DNA of 64,000 bases from Paenibacillus abyssi (GCF_014640295.1 NZ_BMGR01000011.1:124001-188000); one strand, 5' to 3'; positions 24,727-34,238 are shown, numbered from the stretch's first letter. A program made the numbers and translations. The notes: generated by a model from the letters alone, not told the origin.

Positions 24727-25959
24727 ATGCCTGAATTCCAGCAGCAACTGAGCAGTTATGCTGATCTGATCGTTAAAGTCGGTGTAAATATTCAAAAAGG
24801 TCAGACGTTGGTCGTAAATGGCACGATTGATTCGGCCGAGTTGGTTCGCTTAATCGTGAAGAAATCTTATGAATCCGGCGCTTATCTGGTAAAGGTAAAT
24901 TGGAGCGATGATACAGTCGCCCGTTTACGATACGATCTAGCGGCCGATGAAGCTTTTTTGGAAGAGCCGAAGTGGTACGCCGGAGAAATGCTGGAGCTTG
25001 TCGAGAAAGGCGCGGCGGTCGTCAGTATCGTATCCTCGGATCCGGACCTGCTCAAGGGCGTGGCTAAAGAACGGATTGTTAATCATCAAAAAACATACGG
25101 TAAAGCGATGGCCAAATATCGGCAGTATGTGCAGTCTGATAAATTCAGCTGGTGTGTGGTTGCAGCTCCTTCAAAGGAATGGGCGGCGAAAGTATTCCCT
25201 GAGCTTCCTGAGGAAGAGCAAGTGAATAAGCTGTGGGATGCAATATTTAAGAGCGTGCGCGTGGATCAAGCAGATCCGATCAAGAAATGGGAAGAGCATA
25301 TCAGCAGCCTGAACCAAAAATCCGATTACCTTAATGCTAAGAAATACAAAAAGCTGCATTATGTTGCGCCGGGCACCGACCTGACAATTGAACTTCCAGA
25401 AGGCCATATCTGGGTGGCAGCCGACAGCATCAATGAGCAAGGTACTGCTTTTGTAGCGAACATGCCGACGGAGGAGGTTTTCACCGCTCCTTTGGCAGGA
25501 GGTGTGAACGGTAAAGTGTCCAGCACTAAACCTCTCAGCTATGGAGGCCATATTATTGACGGCTTCTCGCTGACCTTTGAGAATGGGCGCATTATCGATT
25601 TCTCCGCCGAGCAAGGCGAGGAAACGCTGAAGGGCTTGATCGAGATGGATGAAGGCTCGCATTATCTGGGAGAAATAGCGCTGGTTCCACACCAATCACC
25701 AATCTCGGAGTCGAACATTCTTTATTACAATACACTTTTTGATGAGAATGCCTCCAATCATCTGGCAATCGGCAGTGCCTATGCTTTCTGCCTTGAAGGA
25801 GGAAAAGGGATGTCTCAGGATGAGCTGAAAGAGAAAGGCCTCAATACGAGCATCACGCATGTAGACTTTATGATCGGTTCCGGTCAGATGGATATTTACG
25901 GCGTGACAGCGGACGGTACGGAAGAGCCGGTATTTAAGAAGGGCAACTGGGCATTTTAG
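24727..25959 (+). CDS. Aminopeptidase, M29 family
   Basis: 410 residues, the usual length of AmpS/AmpT thermophilic-type aminopeptidases. N-terminal domain ~1-180 (ADLIVKVGVNIQKGQTLVVN). The metal site residues can be seen in NMPTEEVFTAP, YLGEIALVP, NASNHLAIGSAYA and ITHVDFMIGSG, with Glu, Glu, His, His and Asp in the family positions. It is a cytoplasmic Co/Zn aminopeptidase that trims N-terminal residues from peptides. Single-gene unit with a strong RBS (TGGAGGGAAG). Confidence 0.93.
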   Translation: MPEFQQQLSSYADLIVKVGVNIQKGQTLVVNGTIDSAELVRLIVKKSYESGAYLVKVNWSDDTVARLRYDLAADEAFLEEPKWYAGEMLELVEKGAAVVSIVSSDPDLLKGVAKERIVNHQKTYGKAMAKYRQYVQSDKFSWCVVAAPSKEWAAKVFPELPEEEQVNKLWDAIFKSVRVDQADPIKKWEEHISSLNQKSDYLNAKKYKKLHYVAPGTDLTIELPEGHIWVAADSINEQGTAFVANMPTEEVFTAPLAGGVNGKVSSTKPLSYGGHIIDGFSLTFENGRIIDFSAEQGEETLKGLIEMDEGSHYLGEIALVPHQSPISESNILYYNTLFDENASNHLAIGSAYAFCLEGGKGMSQDELKEKGLNTSITHVDFMIGSGQMDIYGVTADGTEEPVFKKGNWAF

Positions 25960-26052
25960 CCAGACGTTAATGAAGGGTGTGCGGGATTAATAGTTTTTTT
26001 CCGATTGGCAAATAATGAACACGAAGCCAAAGGAAAGGAGCACCCGCCGAAG

Positions 26053-26154
26053 ATGTCTGATTCTATAAAGCCCAACGGTTCTCAGCATGTTGCACCGCCG
26101 TCGAACGACCCGAAAAAGCAGGGTAGATCCGCAGCAAAGAAAAAATCGAAGTAA
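26053..26154 (+). CDS. Small basic protein (33 residues)
   Basis: MSDSIKPNGSQHVAPPSNDP followed by a Lys-rich tail (AAKKKSK). AAAGGAG lies 12 nt upstream, rather far. Composition (Pro, Ser, Lys, no hydrophobic core) recalls small spore-associated peptides, but I cannot place it in a family. It ends 8 nt before the IS1182 remnant. Confidence 0.4.
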   Translation: MSDSIKPNGSQHVAPPSNDPKKQGRSAAKKKSK

Positions 26155-26162
26155 ACGAAATT

Positions 26163-26274
26163 GAAAACAGCAGAAATGGCGCCACAGATAGGAGACCTGT
26201 GACGCCATTTTTACCGTTTTAGTGGCACCTATCAAGTTTCAATATCTCAATGAAGATCCTTTTGGGACAGCCTC
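26163..26274 (+). mobile_element. IS1182-type right-end remnant
   Basis: It encodes the last 20 codons of an IS1182-type transposase (ENSRNGATDRRPVTPFLPF, stop) followed by the element end, finishing GGGACAGCCTC. The 102 nt from 26173 match 56740-56842 almost base for base, with one 1-nt indel. The rest of the element is missing. The hairpin ATGGCG...CGCCAT inside it may act as a terminator. Confidence 0.8.
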
Positions 26275-26301
26275 ATAGGGGTGATTAACCCTCTCTAATC
26301 C

Positions 26302-26508
26302 TTATATGGCAAATCCTACGCGGGGACGTTGACGTTCTTTGGTATCGATAGCCAAGGTTCGGATGGAAGAGATAGGAATATAAACTTCTTGGTATTCCGT
26401 ACGGTATTTAACGAATTTGTCGTCCACCTGCTCCAGGACCCCCCCACTTATGTGTGCTCCGTCTAGAAAGGTAATTATAACTTCTTTGCCTTGTAAGCTC
26501 TCCAACAT
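26302..26508 (-). CDS. Small Sm-like/DUF2642-type hypothetical protein
   Basis: 68 residues, perfect RBS (AGGAGGTG). The pattern LQGKEVIITFLDGAHISGGV then VYIPISSIRTLAID is a five-stranded Lsm/PRC-like barrel as in DUF2642-type proteins. Cytoplasmic; function unknown, possibly spore-associated in related families. Confidence 0.65.
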   Translation of the reverse strand: MLESLQGKEVIITFLDGAHISGGVLEQVDDKFVKYRTEYQEVYIPISSIRTLAIDTKERQRPRVGFAI

Positions 26509-26690
26509 GCTTTCACCTCCTATTCTTAAAGAGCATTCGATAACAATCCGATTATTCCTTCTTACTGTAACATGAAAGAAGAAAGAACTGCTGCTGCTTG
26601 CATCGAAACCATTATCTTGAATATTTTCTATAATCGGTAACTTCTAGCGGCTATCCCTCGTTTACATTAGTAAAGGAGGAGGCTGATCGA

Positions 26691-27074
26691 ATGAAAAGCA
26701 TGAAGATCGTTCTCTGTTTCTTTATCGCTTTGAGCTTAGTCATTGCCGGATGTGCGAGTAAACCGTACGGTCACTATTCGGACGATGAAATGATCGGCTT
26801 TATAAGCCATATGAATGAACAAGAACAAACCATCACTTTTGATATTACCGAATGGATGAAGCGGGACATGAAGGGTCCAGACATAAACGATTGGGGGGCA
26901 GAGTTTACTGCACAAATTACCCCAAGCACGATTATTGAGGATGAGGATGGAAAAACGTTCACATGGAAGGAGCTGGAGAATGGTCATAAAGTACAGATTA
27001 TTCCTGTCATGGAGGGTGGGAGCGGAACGCCGGATAAGCTTCTTATTCTTTCGATGAGTAAAGAAGAAATGTAG
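26691..27074 (+). CDS. Putative lipoprotein
   Basis: 127 residues. The signal ends in the lipobox SLVIAGCAS, so the mature protein is lipid-anchored outside. The mature part is beta-rich (EQTITFDITEWM, FTAQITPSTIIEDEDGK, HKVQIIPVMEGG), suggesting a small OB-like or DUF3221-type domain. Strong RBS (AAAGGAGGAGG). Function unknown. Confidence 0.75.
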   Translation: MKSMKIVLCFFIALSLVIAGCASKPYGHYSDDEMIGFISHMNEQEQTITFDITEWMKRDMKGPDINDWGAEFTAQITPSTIIEDEDGKTFTWKELENGHKVQIIPVMEGGSGTPDKLLILSMSKEEM

Positions 27075-27190
27075 GGTAGAGCAGGATTGCTGGCCTCTCA
27101 GGAAAATACCTTCAGGACAATCGTTATAGGTGAGCAAGGTAATTCTGACGATTATGAACTCAATCATAACGAAAGAAAAGGTGATAACAA

Positions 27191-28135
27191 ATGAATAAAC
27201 GAATCCTTAACACAATGTCCTTAACCTTGGCAGCTCTTGTCGCGCTGACTCTAACTGCTCAAGCAGGTACCGCTTCAACGGCAGTGAATTCTGTGGGGAC
27301 AACTGCGACTCCAACTACGTTTGTCGCTTCCGCTTCGTCCAACCAGGTGTATTACCAATTCCAAAGTTTTCTCAAAAACCCCAGCCATCTCCCAAGAGCC
27401 ATCGTTTATCTGAATGCCAATATTGAGAAAGCCAATACGCATCAAGCGACATTAATGGTATTGCATTTGGAGAATGCGATTAAAAAGGCGCTCCCCTCGA
27501 TGGAGGAACGATTCTTTATAACATCGGTTCAAACGGGTATTTATCAAGTATACAAAGAGGGTTATAACTTTTCGCATATTAGAAACCTTACAAAAGACAG
27601 CTCGCTGAAATCATTAATGAATCTGGCATCGGCAAGCGGTTATAAGCTCGACTCGGCAGAAGGGATGTATTTCCCGATTATCAATTATTCGATTTTCAAG
27701 AAATACCAGCCGTATGTAAAAGCCGATATTAAAGCTTATATCGATATTATGGCGGAGGAATCAAGAAAAGCCGCTCTTAAGGATGCTGCGATCTATATCG
27801 GGTATCAGGAGCTTCTCAATCGTGCTATAACACAGGAGCGATTCATTACCCAGTATCGAACATCTAACCGGTCAGCCCAAATGAACGAATTATTTACGAA
27901 CTACAAATATATTACATTCTATGGAACAAGCAATACATCTCTGTTTGACTATCCGAATGATGAGATGCGTCCAAATGCAAAAAGAGGCTATACCGCGATC
28001 TTGAAGTGGAATCAAACAGATTCGAGTGAATTTCTGGGTACACTAAGAGAATTTATGGATGTAGTAGCCGCTAACAATTACAAGCTTACGGCAGAAGTAA
28101 GCAAATTCCGGGATACGAATGTGCCGATAGAATAA
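27191..28135 (+). CDS. Secreted hypothetical protein
   Basis: 314 residues. A signal peptide (~1-26, SLTLAALVALTLTAQAG) is followed by a Thr/Ser/Ala-rich linker (~27-50) and a largely helical domain (~55-314). No catalytic motif recognised. RBS AAAGGTG. It is ~115 nt after the lipoprotein gene and is followed by a clear terminator. Confidence 0.75.
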   Translation: MNKRILNTMSLTLAALVALTLTAQAGTASTAVNSVGTTATPTTFVASASSNQVYYQFQSFLKNPSHLPRAIVYLNANIEKANTHQATLMVLHLENAIKKALPSMEERFFITSVQTGIYQVYKEGYNFSHIRNLTKDSSLKSLMNLASASGYKLDSAEGMYFPIINYSIFKKYQPYVKADIKAYIDIMAEESRKAALKDAAIYIGYQELLNRAITQERFITQYRTSNRSAQMNELFTNYKYITFYGTSNTSLFDYPNDEMRPNAKRGYTAILKWNQTDSSEFLGTLREFMDVVAANNYKLTAEVSKFRDTNVPIE

Positions 28136-28153
28136 ATCATTTATAAACAGTCT

Positions 28154-28180
28154 AAAAACCGCGATTAATCGCGGTTTTTT
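28154..28180 (+). terminator. Intrinsic terminator
   Basis: AAAAACCGCG/CGCGGTTTTT, loop ATTAAT. Confidence 0.9.
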
Positions 28181-28336
28181 CGTGTGGAGCGATAGGTTGC
28201 CGGTGTGGGCGATGGAAAGCCCGAGTTCACAAATTAGTATTGAAACTTAACCGGTTCGCCATAAGCCACGTAAGTTTGATAATATAAACATATAGCAATA
28301 TTAAATTATCATTTAGAAAAGCGGGGGAATGCGAAG

Positions 28337-29143
28337 ATGAAACAATCGAGAGTCGTATCACTGTGGAGATATCCGGTCAAATCGATGATGGGAGAAGAGA
28401 TGAATGCGTGCGATGTCACTCCTAAGGGATTGTTGGGAGATCGTACCTATGCATTGTTGGATATCTCGACCGGTAAATTGGCAAATGCAAAGAATCCTTT
28501 GAAATGGCCTCGAATGTTCGAATATCGCGCTGCATATGTTGATCCGGCCTCTGTTGCCACTGGACAATCGCCAGTACGTATCACATTTCCCGACGGTTCG
28601 TCCGGTACAAGTTTAGAGAGCGATATAGGGGAAAGACTTTCTGGGAGCTTTAACAGACCCGTGAAGCTGACTGCTGACTTGTCTCAAGAATCACAGTTCG
28701 AAGGATATATCCCTGATATCGAAGGGCTTCAAAACCGCGAGACCGTCTTTACCCGAACCTCGCCCGAAGGCACTTTTTTTGATATCGGTTATATACATAT
28801 ACTGACTACAGCCACAATCAACCAATTACGCGCGTTGGCACCTGAGAGTCGAATTGAAGCCAGGCGCTTTCGGCCCAATATCGTTATCGATGTTCCTGAC
28901 GGAAACGGGTTTGTCGAAAATGATTGGATCGGCAAAACCTTGCGATTCGGTAACGAAGTGAGGCTGCAGATTGTGCAGCCTACCGTTCGCTGTGTCATGA
29001 CAACGCTAGAACAGGCCGATCTTCCTCAAGATCCAAACGTGCTTCGTACTGCGGTTAAGCATAATGAGGGAGCTGTTGGCGTCTACGCTGCAGTTCTTCA
29101 AGGCGGGCGCATTCACAGGTGCGACGCTCTTGTATTTGAATAA
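28337..29143 (+). CDS. MOSC domain protein
   Basis: 268 residues. The N-terminal beta-barrel domain opens with SLWRYPVKSMMGEEM and GLLGDRTYAL. The C-terminal MOSC domain has RRFRPNIVID, RLQIVQPTVRCVMTTLEQ with the conserved Cys, and NEGAVGVYAAVLQGGRI. MOSC proteins bind molybdenum cofactor or handle sulfur; relatives include YcbX and mARC reductases. No molybdenum genes are adjacent. RBS GCGGGGG. Confidence 0.9.
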   Translation: MKQSRVVSLWRYPVKSMMGEEMNACDVTPKGLLGDRTYALLDISTGKLANAKNPLKWPRMFEYRAAYVDPASVATGQSPVRITFPDGSSGTSLESDIGERLSGSFNRPVKLTADLSQESQFEGYIPDIEGLQNRETVFTRTSPEGTFFDIGYIHILTTATINQLRALAPESRIEARRFRPNIVIDVPDGNGFVENDWIGKTLRFGNEVRLQIVQPTVRCVMTTLEQADLPQDPNVLRTAVKHNEGAVGVYAAVLQGGRIHRCDALVFE

Positions 29144-29293
29144 AAAAATAATTATTATGGTAAACACATGAGAGCCATCCCTTTCAATAATTTTTAAAAT
29201 GTACAAATTCTAGCCCCTAAGCGTCATCACAACAGCCGACTAATCTGGTATAATCGTGCACAATGAATTTCCTAGCAAAGAGGAGAGGACCGC

Positions 29294-29935
29294 ATGAATA
29301 AATATATAGCACGGCTGGCTATCGTTATGTTCTTAATTTTTTTATTTCCCAATACGGCATGGGCACATACGGGGCTACAGAGCTCATCGCCGGCAAATGC
29401 TGAAGTTGTCACTAGTGAAGTGGATCGGATTGAATTGACGTTTAATACCAAGATAGAGCCGCTCAGCGGGATAACCGTTCAAGACGGGAATGGGGAAGAG
29501 ATTCAGCTTAAAAAGATCGAAACAGGCAAAAATTCGATTGTTGGGTTAACAGAAGCACCCCTCCAGAACGGTACCTATACTGTGAACTGGAGAATTATTG
29601 GTGAAGACGGGCATGCAATTAACGGAACGTATTCATTTATCGTGCAAGCAACAGAACAAGCACTGGAAGAAACGAATAACCACATCAATTATTCAGCCGC
29701 TGAAGAGCCCGAAGAGAATTCGAATCCCTCAGATGAGCCTGCAGCAAACGATGCTGAACAGCTTTCAAATGAGGTTTCAGACGGCTCGGAGACGGTATCT
29801 GCTGAACCGGTTGTAAGCCAGGAACAACTAACGGCAACAGCAGCCGTGGACAGTGGGACATGGTGGAAGGTTGCGGCAATTGTGGTTTGCGTTCTCTTAT
29901 TGTTCTACATGGTATGGAATATACGTAGAACCTGA
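29294..29935 (+). CDS. CopC-domain copper-binding membrane protein
   Basis: 213 residues. Signal peptide ending at ..NTAWA before His (AHTGLQSSSPANAEV), the N-terminal His being the Cu(II) ligand in CopC. The domain covers ~25-120, with the second ligand in EDGHAINGTYSF. An acidic linker (~125-185) leads to one C-terminal span (VAAIVVCVLLLFYMVW). Unlike YcnJ/CopCD fusions, no CopD domain follows. It probably holds copper outside the membrane. Confidence 0.9.
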   Translation: MNKYIARLAIVMFLIFLFPNTAWAHTGLQSSSPANAEVVTSEVDRIELTFNTKIEPLSGITVQDGNGEEIQLKKIETGKNSIVGLTEAPLQNGTYTVNWRIIGEDGHAINGTYSFIVQATEQALEETNNHINYSAAEEPEENSNPSDEPAANDAEQLSNEVSDGSETVSAEPVVSQEQLTATAAVDSGTWWKVAAIVVCVLLLFYMVWNIRRT

Positions 29936-29954
29936 TACTTGCTTCTCATCTGAT

Positions 29955-29994
29955 AAAAACTCCCGAAGTTGGATACCAACTCGGGAGTTTTTTT
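29955..29994. terminator. Bidirectional terminator
   Basis: AAAACTCCCGA pairs with TCGGGAGTTTT, with an inner AGTTGG/CCAACT stem; T tracts on both strands. Shared by the convergent CopC-like and P-loop kinase genes. Confidence 0.9.
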
Positions 29995-30003
29995 GATGTG
30001 CTT

Positions 30004-30597
30004 TTACTGCAATTTTCCATTTAGAAACTGCTCAATAATGGATAACTTCGATTCTGATAGCGGGCCTGAGTTATCAAAATAAAGAATGGAATGGCGGGGT
30101 AGCTTCCATTTTATTTCGTGGCGTTTCAGAGACGGGCTGAAGCTGTCCCAGTTTTCCAGCTTCCACACATCCAATAAGGAGCCTCTAAGCGTGATGCGTT
30201 GATGATAGTGCTGATCGTCAGGAAGATATACGAAAACCGCTTTGATATCTACATCATTTAATGACGCCCCTATTTTTGCGAGTTCATTCTCCAGCCACTG
30301 CGGATCATTAATTTCTTTGGTGAAGGGACCGACAACATAAGCATCCAGATGAAGATCCAGGTTTTCCAGCGCAGCATCCATCGTAATCCGGTATCCCAAA
30401 TCCCGGCAGTGTTGTTTGTAAACGGGCGAGTCGCGGTCATTCGGGTCATGGCCGGACAGTGTCATAATCGTCTCTGCCGCAGGGCGTAACAATGTATCCA
30501 TATCGAGTAAAGCCGTTCGGTGCTTCTTCGCGAATGCCTTTGCGAGCGTTGTCTTTCCTGCGGCTGCAGGGCCTATGAAAAAGATCAGTTTCCGCAT
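30004..30597 (-). CDS. P-loop kinase-like AAA ATPase
   Basis: 197 residues. Walker A is GPAAAGKTTLAKA at residues ~9-21, near the start as in small-molecule kinases. LLDMDTLLRP is the likely acceptor-binding strand, and FVYLPDDQHYHQRITLRG a lid region. It probably phosphorylates a small metabolite or antibiotic-like compound. RBS TGGAGG. Confidence 0.82.
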   Translation of the reverse strand: MRKLIFFIGPAAAGKTTLAKAFAKKHRTALLDMDTLLRPAAETIMTLSGHDPNDRDSPVYKQHCRDLGYRITMDAALENLDLHLDAYVVGPFTKEINDPQWLENELAKIGASLNDVDIKAVFVYLPDDQHYHQRITLRGSLLDVWKLENWDSFSPSLKRHEIKWKLPRHSILYFDNSGPLSESKLSIIEQFLNGKLQ

Positions 30598-30757
30598 GGT
30601 AAACCTCCATTGCTGAGTTATCGTAACTATATTTTAAATGAAAGCCAAAGTAAATGGGGTTTCCAATCTGGGAAATGGTGTATTATTTTATTAGAGAGAA
30701 TCTCAGTATAATCTAACCATTGATCAATAACATTTCATGTGATCTCAGGAGGTCTAT

Positions 30758-32320
30758 ATGTACATTGTGACGGCGCAAGAAATGAGAGCGATGGAAGAGC
30801 ATATGTTTCATGAAATCGGAATTTCGGCATTAGTATTGATGGAGAATGCAGGCCGGGCAATCGCGGAAGAGGCGGCGCAGTTCTCACATAGGGGTAATAC
30901 GAGGGGCAGCGAGCGCGGATTCCGCTGGCTCATTATCGTCGGTAAAGGAAATAACGGCGGTGACGGGCTCGTCAGTGCAAGGCATCTGGCAGAGATGGGA
31001 TTTGGCGTCGAAATCCTGTATGCAGTGCATCCGGACCAATTGCGCGGAGAAGCCGCAATACAACGCGATATTATAAAAAAGCTAGGTATAACAACCAGCC
31101 TATATTCGAATGAAGAATCGAATGCGCAAGAGCCTCAATGGAGCCGCTGGGACGGCATCATTGATGCGCTCTTAGGAACCGGAACGTCAGGCGAGCCGCG
31201 TGAACCGTACGCTTCGATCATCCGGCAGGCGAATGCAAGCGATCTGCCAATTGTATCGGCGGATATCCCAAGCGGTCTAAATGCGGATACCGGGGAAATT
31301 CCCGGTACATGCATCAAGGCAGCGCTCACAGTGGCGCTGTCTTATTGCAAGCGAGGTGTAATGATCTATCCGGGCAGCGAAGCTGCAGGTGAGATTGTCG
31401 TTCGGTCAATCGGTATCCCGGCAGATCTAGCAAGGAGTATGGGGGTTAAGACCTATCAATTAGATGAAGCAACGTTATCACGGCGTTTTGGAATCTCATT
31501 CCCCCTGAACAGAAAGTCGGATACCCATAAAGGAACTTACGGCCATGTACTTGTCGCAGCCGGCTCTTCTTCCATGAGCGGCGCCGGTTTATTAAGCGCC
31601 AAAGCCGCTCTGAGGGGAGGAAGCGGTCTTGTCAGTTGGGCCGTACCCGAACAATTGGCTGTCAAACTAATGGGATTGATACCGGAGGTCATGATTCGGG
31701 GCATCGCGGATGCAGGTGATGGACAGTGGAGCGGAACAACAGCCAAAGCATTAATAGATGCAGCTGAAGGCAAAAAAGCGGTTATTATCGGCCCAGGCTT
31801 GGGCAGATGGAACGGGGATTCGGAGTGGCTTCTCGAGCTTTGGGAGAATGTCACGATACCGGTTGTAGTCGATGCCGATGCGCTTAATATGATGGCCGAG
31901 GACAGACTTGCGACCCCTTGGCCGCGCCGCAGCGCAGCCACCGTGCTTACGCCGCACCCCGGCGAGATGGCCCGGTTGTGCGGCATGTCTACCGAGCAAG
32001 TGCAGCGAGATCGGATCGGCGTTGCCAGCAGTTATGCAAGTCAGCATCATGTTGTCGTTGTTCTGAAAGGAGCCCATAGCATAGTGGCTTCACCGGATGG
32101 GGAGATCTACGTGAATACGACGGGGAACCCGGGAATGTCGACGGGTGGAACAGGAGATGTGCTTGCCGGTATAATCGGAAGCCTGCTTGGTCAAGGGATG
32201 GAGACGACTCAAGCTGCTGCACTCGGCGTTTACTGGCACGGCCTGACAGGGGACCGGGCAGCATCCGCGAGAAATTCCGTCGCGTCGCTCATCGCGAGCG
32301 ATATCATTGACTTCTTATGA
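30758..32320 (+). CDS. nnr: Bifunctional NAD(P)H-hydrate epimerase/dehydratase
   Basis: 520 residues fusing two repair enzymes. N-terminal YjeF_N epimerase (~1-230): TAQEMRAMEEHMF, LMENAGRAIAEE, GKGNNGGDGLVSAR. C-terminal ADP-dependent dehydratase (~245-515): GTYGHVLVAAGSSSMSGAG, GPGLGRW, TPHPGEMARLCG and NPGMSTGGTGDVLAGIIGSL. Together they convert damaged (R/S)-NADHX back to NADH. Cytoplasmic; start ATG after AGGAGGT. Stand-alone gene. Confidence 0.95.
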   Translation: MYIVTAQEMRAMEEHMFHEIGISALVLMENAGRAIAEEAAQFSHRGNTRGSERGFRWLIIVGKGNNGGDGLVSARHLAEMGFGVEILYAVHPDQLRGEAAIQRDIIKKLGITTSLYSNEESNAQEPQWSRWDGIIDALLGTGTSGEPREPYASIIRQANASDLPIVSADIPSGLNADTGEIPGTCIKAALTVALSYCKRGVMIYPGSEAAGEIVVRSIGIPADLARSMGVKTYQLDEATLSRRFGISFPLNRKSDTHKGTYGHVLVAAGSSSMSGAGLLSAKAALRGGSGLVSWAVPEQLAVKLMGLIPEVMIRGIADAGDGQWSGTTAKALIDAAEGKKAVIIGPGLGRWNGDSEWLLELWENVTIPVVVDADALNMMAEDRLATPWPRRSAATVLTPHPGEMARLCGMSTEQVQRDRIGVASSYASQHHVVVVLKGAHSIVASPDGEIYVNTTGNPGMSTGGTGDVLAGIIGSLLGQGMETTQAAALGVYWHGLTGDRAASARNSVASLIASDIIDFL

Positions 32321-32479
32321 AAATGCTCGTTCATGCGATCATCAGCTAATAGGTATGAACTCGATTTCGACCAATTGCTTTGTCTCAAAGGGCAAACAGC
32401 ATAGACAGCTTGATTCATTTTGCAGATAGCAATGGTAGGTGGTTTTTAGTACACTTTGGAGTAAGGAGTGAATATACTA

Positions 32480-32890
32480 ATGGACAATAAAACATTTACA
32501 CTAAGTGAAGCCAATGCACTGCTGCCTCAATTAACAGAGGATTTGTTAAAGCTGCAGACATTGATCAGCGAGTTTGAGGATCAGTATCTGGAGCTGCAGA
32601 AGAAAAAAGCGAAGGGGCAGTCGGTCTACTCAACGGATCGTGGTACTGATCCGTATTTCGAGGCTGAAGGACAGCTTGATTTTATGCGGGTCGAAGCTGA
32701 TCTACTAATAGAAAACTTCACTCGAAAAGGGGTGCTCCTGAAGATGATTAATCCAGGTTTGCTTGATTTTCCTGCGGTATTAGACGGGAAGGACGTCCTG
32801 TTATGCTGGAAGCAAGGGGAAGAGCGCATCACCCACTATCACGATTGGCACGATGGGTTCAAAGGTCGAAAAATTCATCCTGACTTATGA
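32480..32890 (+). CDS. DUF2203 domain protein
   Basis: 136 residues. The ATG is preferred to a GTG four codons upstream because the GTG touches the AAGGAG. The family pattern is visible: FTLSEANALLPQLTEDLLK, a coiled-coil helix, then GVLLKMINPGLLDFPA and WKQGEERITHYHDWHDGFKG. Function unknown; found widely in Firmicutes and Deinococcus. Confidence 0.85.
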   Translation: MDNKTFTLSEANALLPQLTEDLLKLQTLISEFEDQYLELQKKKAKGQSVYSTDRGTDPYFEAEGQLDFMRVEADLLIENFTRKGVLLKMINPGLLDFPAVLDGKDVLLCWKQGEERITHYHDWHDGFKGRKIHPDL

Positions 32891-33049
32891 TTTAGTTTTG
32901 AGTATATTTTATGCAAGTTATTAATAGATTATACGAATACACACTAAGAAATGTAACTGGAAGAGACTGACATTGCCGAAAGGCGCATGTCGCGATATGC
33001 TGGATATATCTAATTACTACACACTACATATGTAAGGAATCGATGACAG

Positions 33050-33850
33050 ATGACAATCGGTTTTTTTGACTCAGGGATCGGCGGGCTTTCCGTTCTAGCG
33101 GAATCACTTCAGCGGCTCCCTGCCAAAGATTATCTCTATATGGCAGATACGCTCCATGTCCCCTACGGTACCAAATCGAAGGATGAGGTGAGAGCCTACA
33201 TTCTAGAGACAGTAGGCGTAATGATGCGAGAAGGCATAGATGCCTTGGTCGTGGCTTGCAATACGGCGACCAGCATTGCCGTAGCAGAACTAAGAGAGCT
33301 TTATTCTCTGCCTATTGTTGGGATGGAGCCGGCTGTCAAACCTGCAGTGGAAATGAATCGTGCGACAGGGAAGCGAATACTCGTATTCGCTACTCCATTA
33401 ACACTGCAGCTGCCCAAGTATTATGCCCTTGTATCCCGTGTGGATGATCAGGGAATCGTGGACTCGCTGCCGCTGCCTGAGCTTGTTGTGTATTGTGAGG
33501 CATTGCAGTTCGACAAACAGATTATGGGCGCATACTTCCGTGACAAGCTTTCCCGATACGATCTGAACGATTACGGGATCGTCGTGCTGGGCTGCACACA
33601 TTATCCTTTTTACAAGGACATTCTTCGCGAGATACTACCGCCGCACATCCAGATCGTCGACGGAAATGCAGGTACGGTCAGACGGTTATCCGCTTTGCTG
33701 AATCGTTATGGAATACCGGAAGGCGGAGGAAGCGCGAAAGTAAGGTTCATGTGTTCCGGGGGAGATCCCGCTTATATCGATAAAATGCAGACCGCATTGG
33801 CATACATCAGGGAGACAGACATTCAGAGAGAGGAAATGCTTAGATCCTAA
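33050..33850 (+). CDS. murI: Glutamate racemase
   Basis: 266 residues, standard length. FFDSGIGGLSVL is the N-terminal signature. The two catalytic Cys residues are in VVACNTATSIAV and VVLGCTHYPFYKD, and YGTKS is present. It converts L- to D-glutamate for peptidoglycan or poly-gamma-glutamate. In Firmicutes the gene is named racE or murI. No cell-wall genes are adjacent. Confidence 0.95.
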   Translation: MTIGFFDSGIGGLSVLAESLQRLPAKDYLYMADTLHVPYGTKSKDEVRAYILETVGVMMREGIDALVVACNTATSIAVAELRELYSLPIVGMEPAVKPAVEMNRATGKRILVFATPLTLQLPKYYALVSRVDDQGIVDSLPLPELVVYCEALQFDKQIMGAYFRDKLSRYDLNDYGIVVLGCTHYPFYKDILREILPPHIQIVDGNAGTVRRLSALLNRYGIPEGGGSAKVRFMCSGGDPAYIDKMQTALAYIRETDIQREEMLRS

Positions 33851-33872
33851 ACCTAGGTTTAGGATCTTCTTA
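33843..33872 (+). terminator. Palindromic terminator over the murI stop codon
   Basis: GATCCTAAACC/GGTTTAGGATC is a 24-nt perfect palindrome (CTAG in the centre), then TTCTTATT. The TAA stop lies inside the left arm. Confidence 0.6.
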
Positions 33873-33902
33873 TTGTAATATTGCATTACTGCTGTGCCGG
33901 CT

Positions 33903-34058
33903 TCATTCCGATGTACGCACATTGGACTGTTTGTTTTTAAAGGCTTCCGCCGCTTCTTCCGCAGAAAACTCTGTTTCTGCTTCACCTGAGACAGGCATTT
34001 TGTTCAACTCTGTAGTTTGTACATCGGCTTTAGATGCTTGTTTTCCTGATTTGGCCAT
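33903..34058 (-). CDS. Small acidic protein, possible gamma-type spore protein
   Basis: 51 residues behind CAGGAGGTGATG. The core GEAETEFSAEEAAEAFKNKQ resembles the TEFAxE...QxVKxQN segment of gamma-type small acid-soluble spore proteins, but only loosely. It is convergent with murI. If the assignment holds, it would be a forespore-expressed amino acid store; otherwise it is a hypothetical small protein. Confidence 0.5.
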   Translation of the reverse strand: MAKSGKQASKADVQTTELNKMPVSGEAETEFSAEEAAEAFKNKQSNVRTSE

Positions 34059-34158
34059 GTTGTTCATCACCTCCTGATTCATATTTATTGTTATGTTTTC
34101 ACTGCGCCAAATTTATATTCACGCAAAAAATTGTTGACATCTTGTATAAACCTTTTTC

Positions 34159-34188
34159 TTGTCTAATTCGAAACGATTACTGTAAAAT
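34159..34188 (+). promoter_or_regulatory. Predicted promoter
   Basis: TTGTCT, 18-nt spacer, TAAAAT, ~50 nt before the 75-residue gene. Confidence 0.45.
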
Positions 34189-34238
34189 AGAAGTATCGCT
34201 TTCAATGCCTACAATAAAACAATAAGAGGTGATATCAT

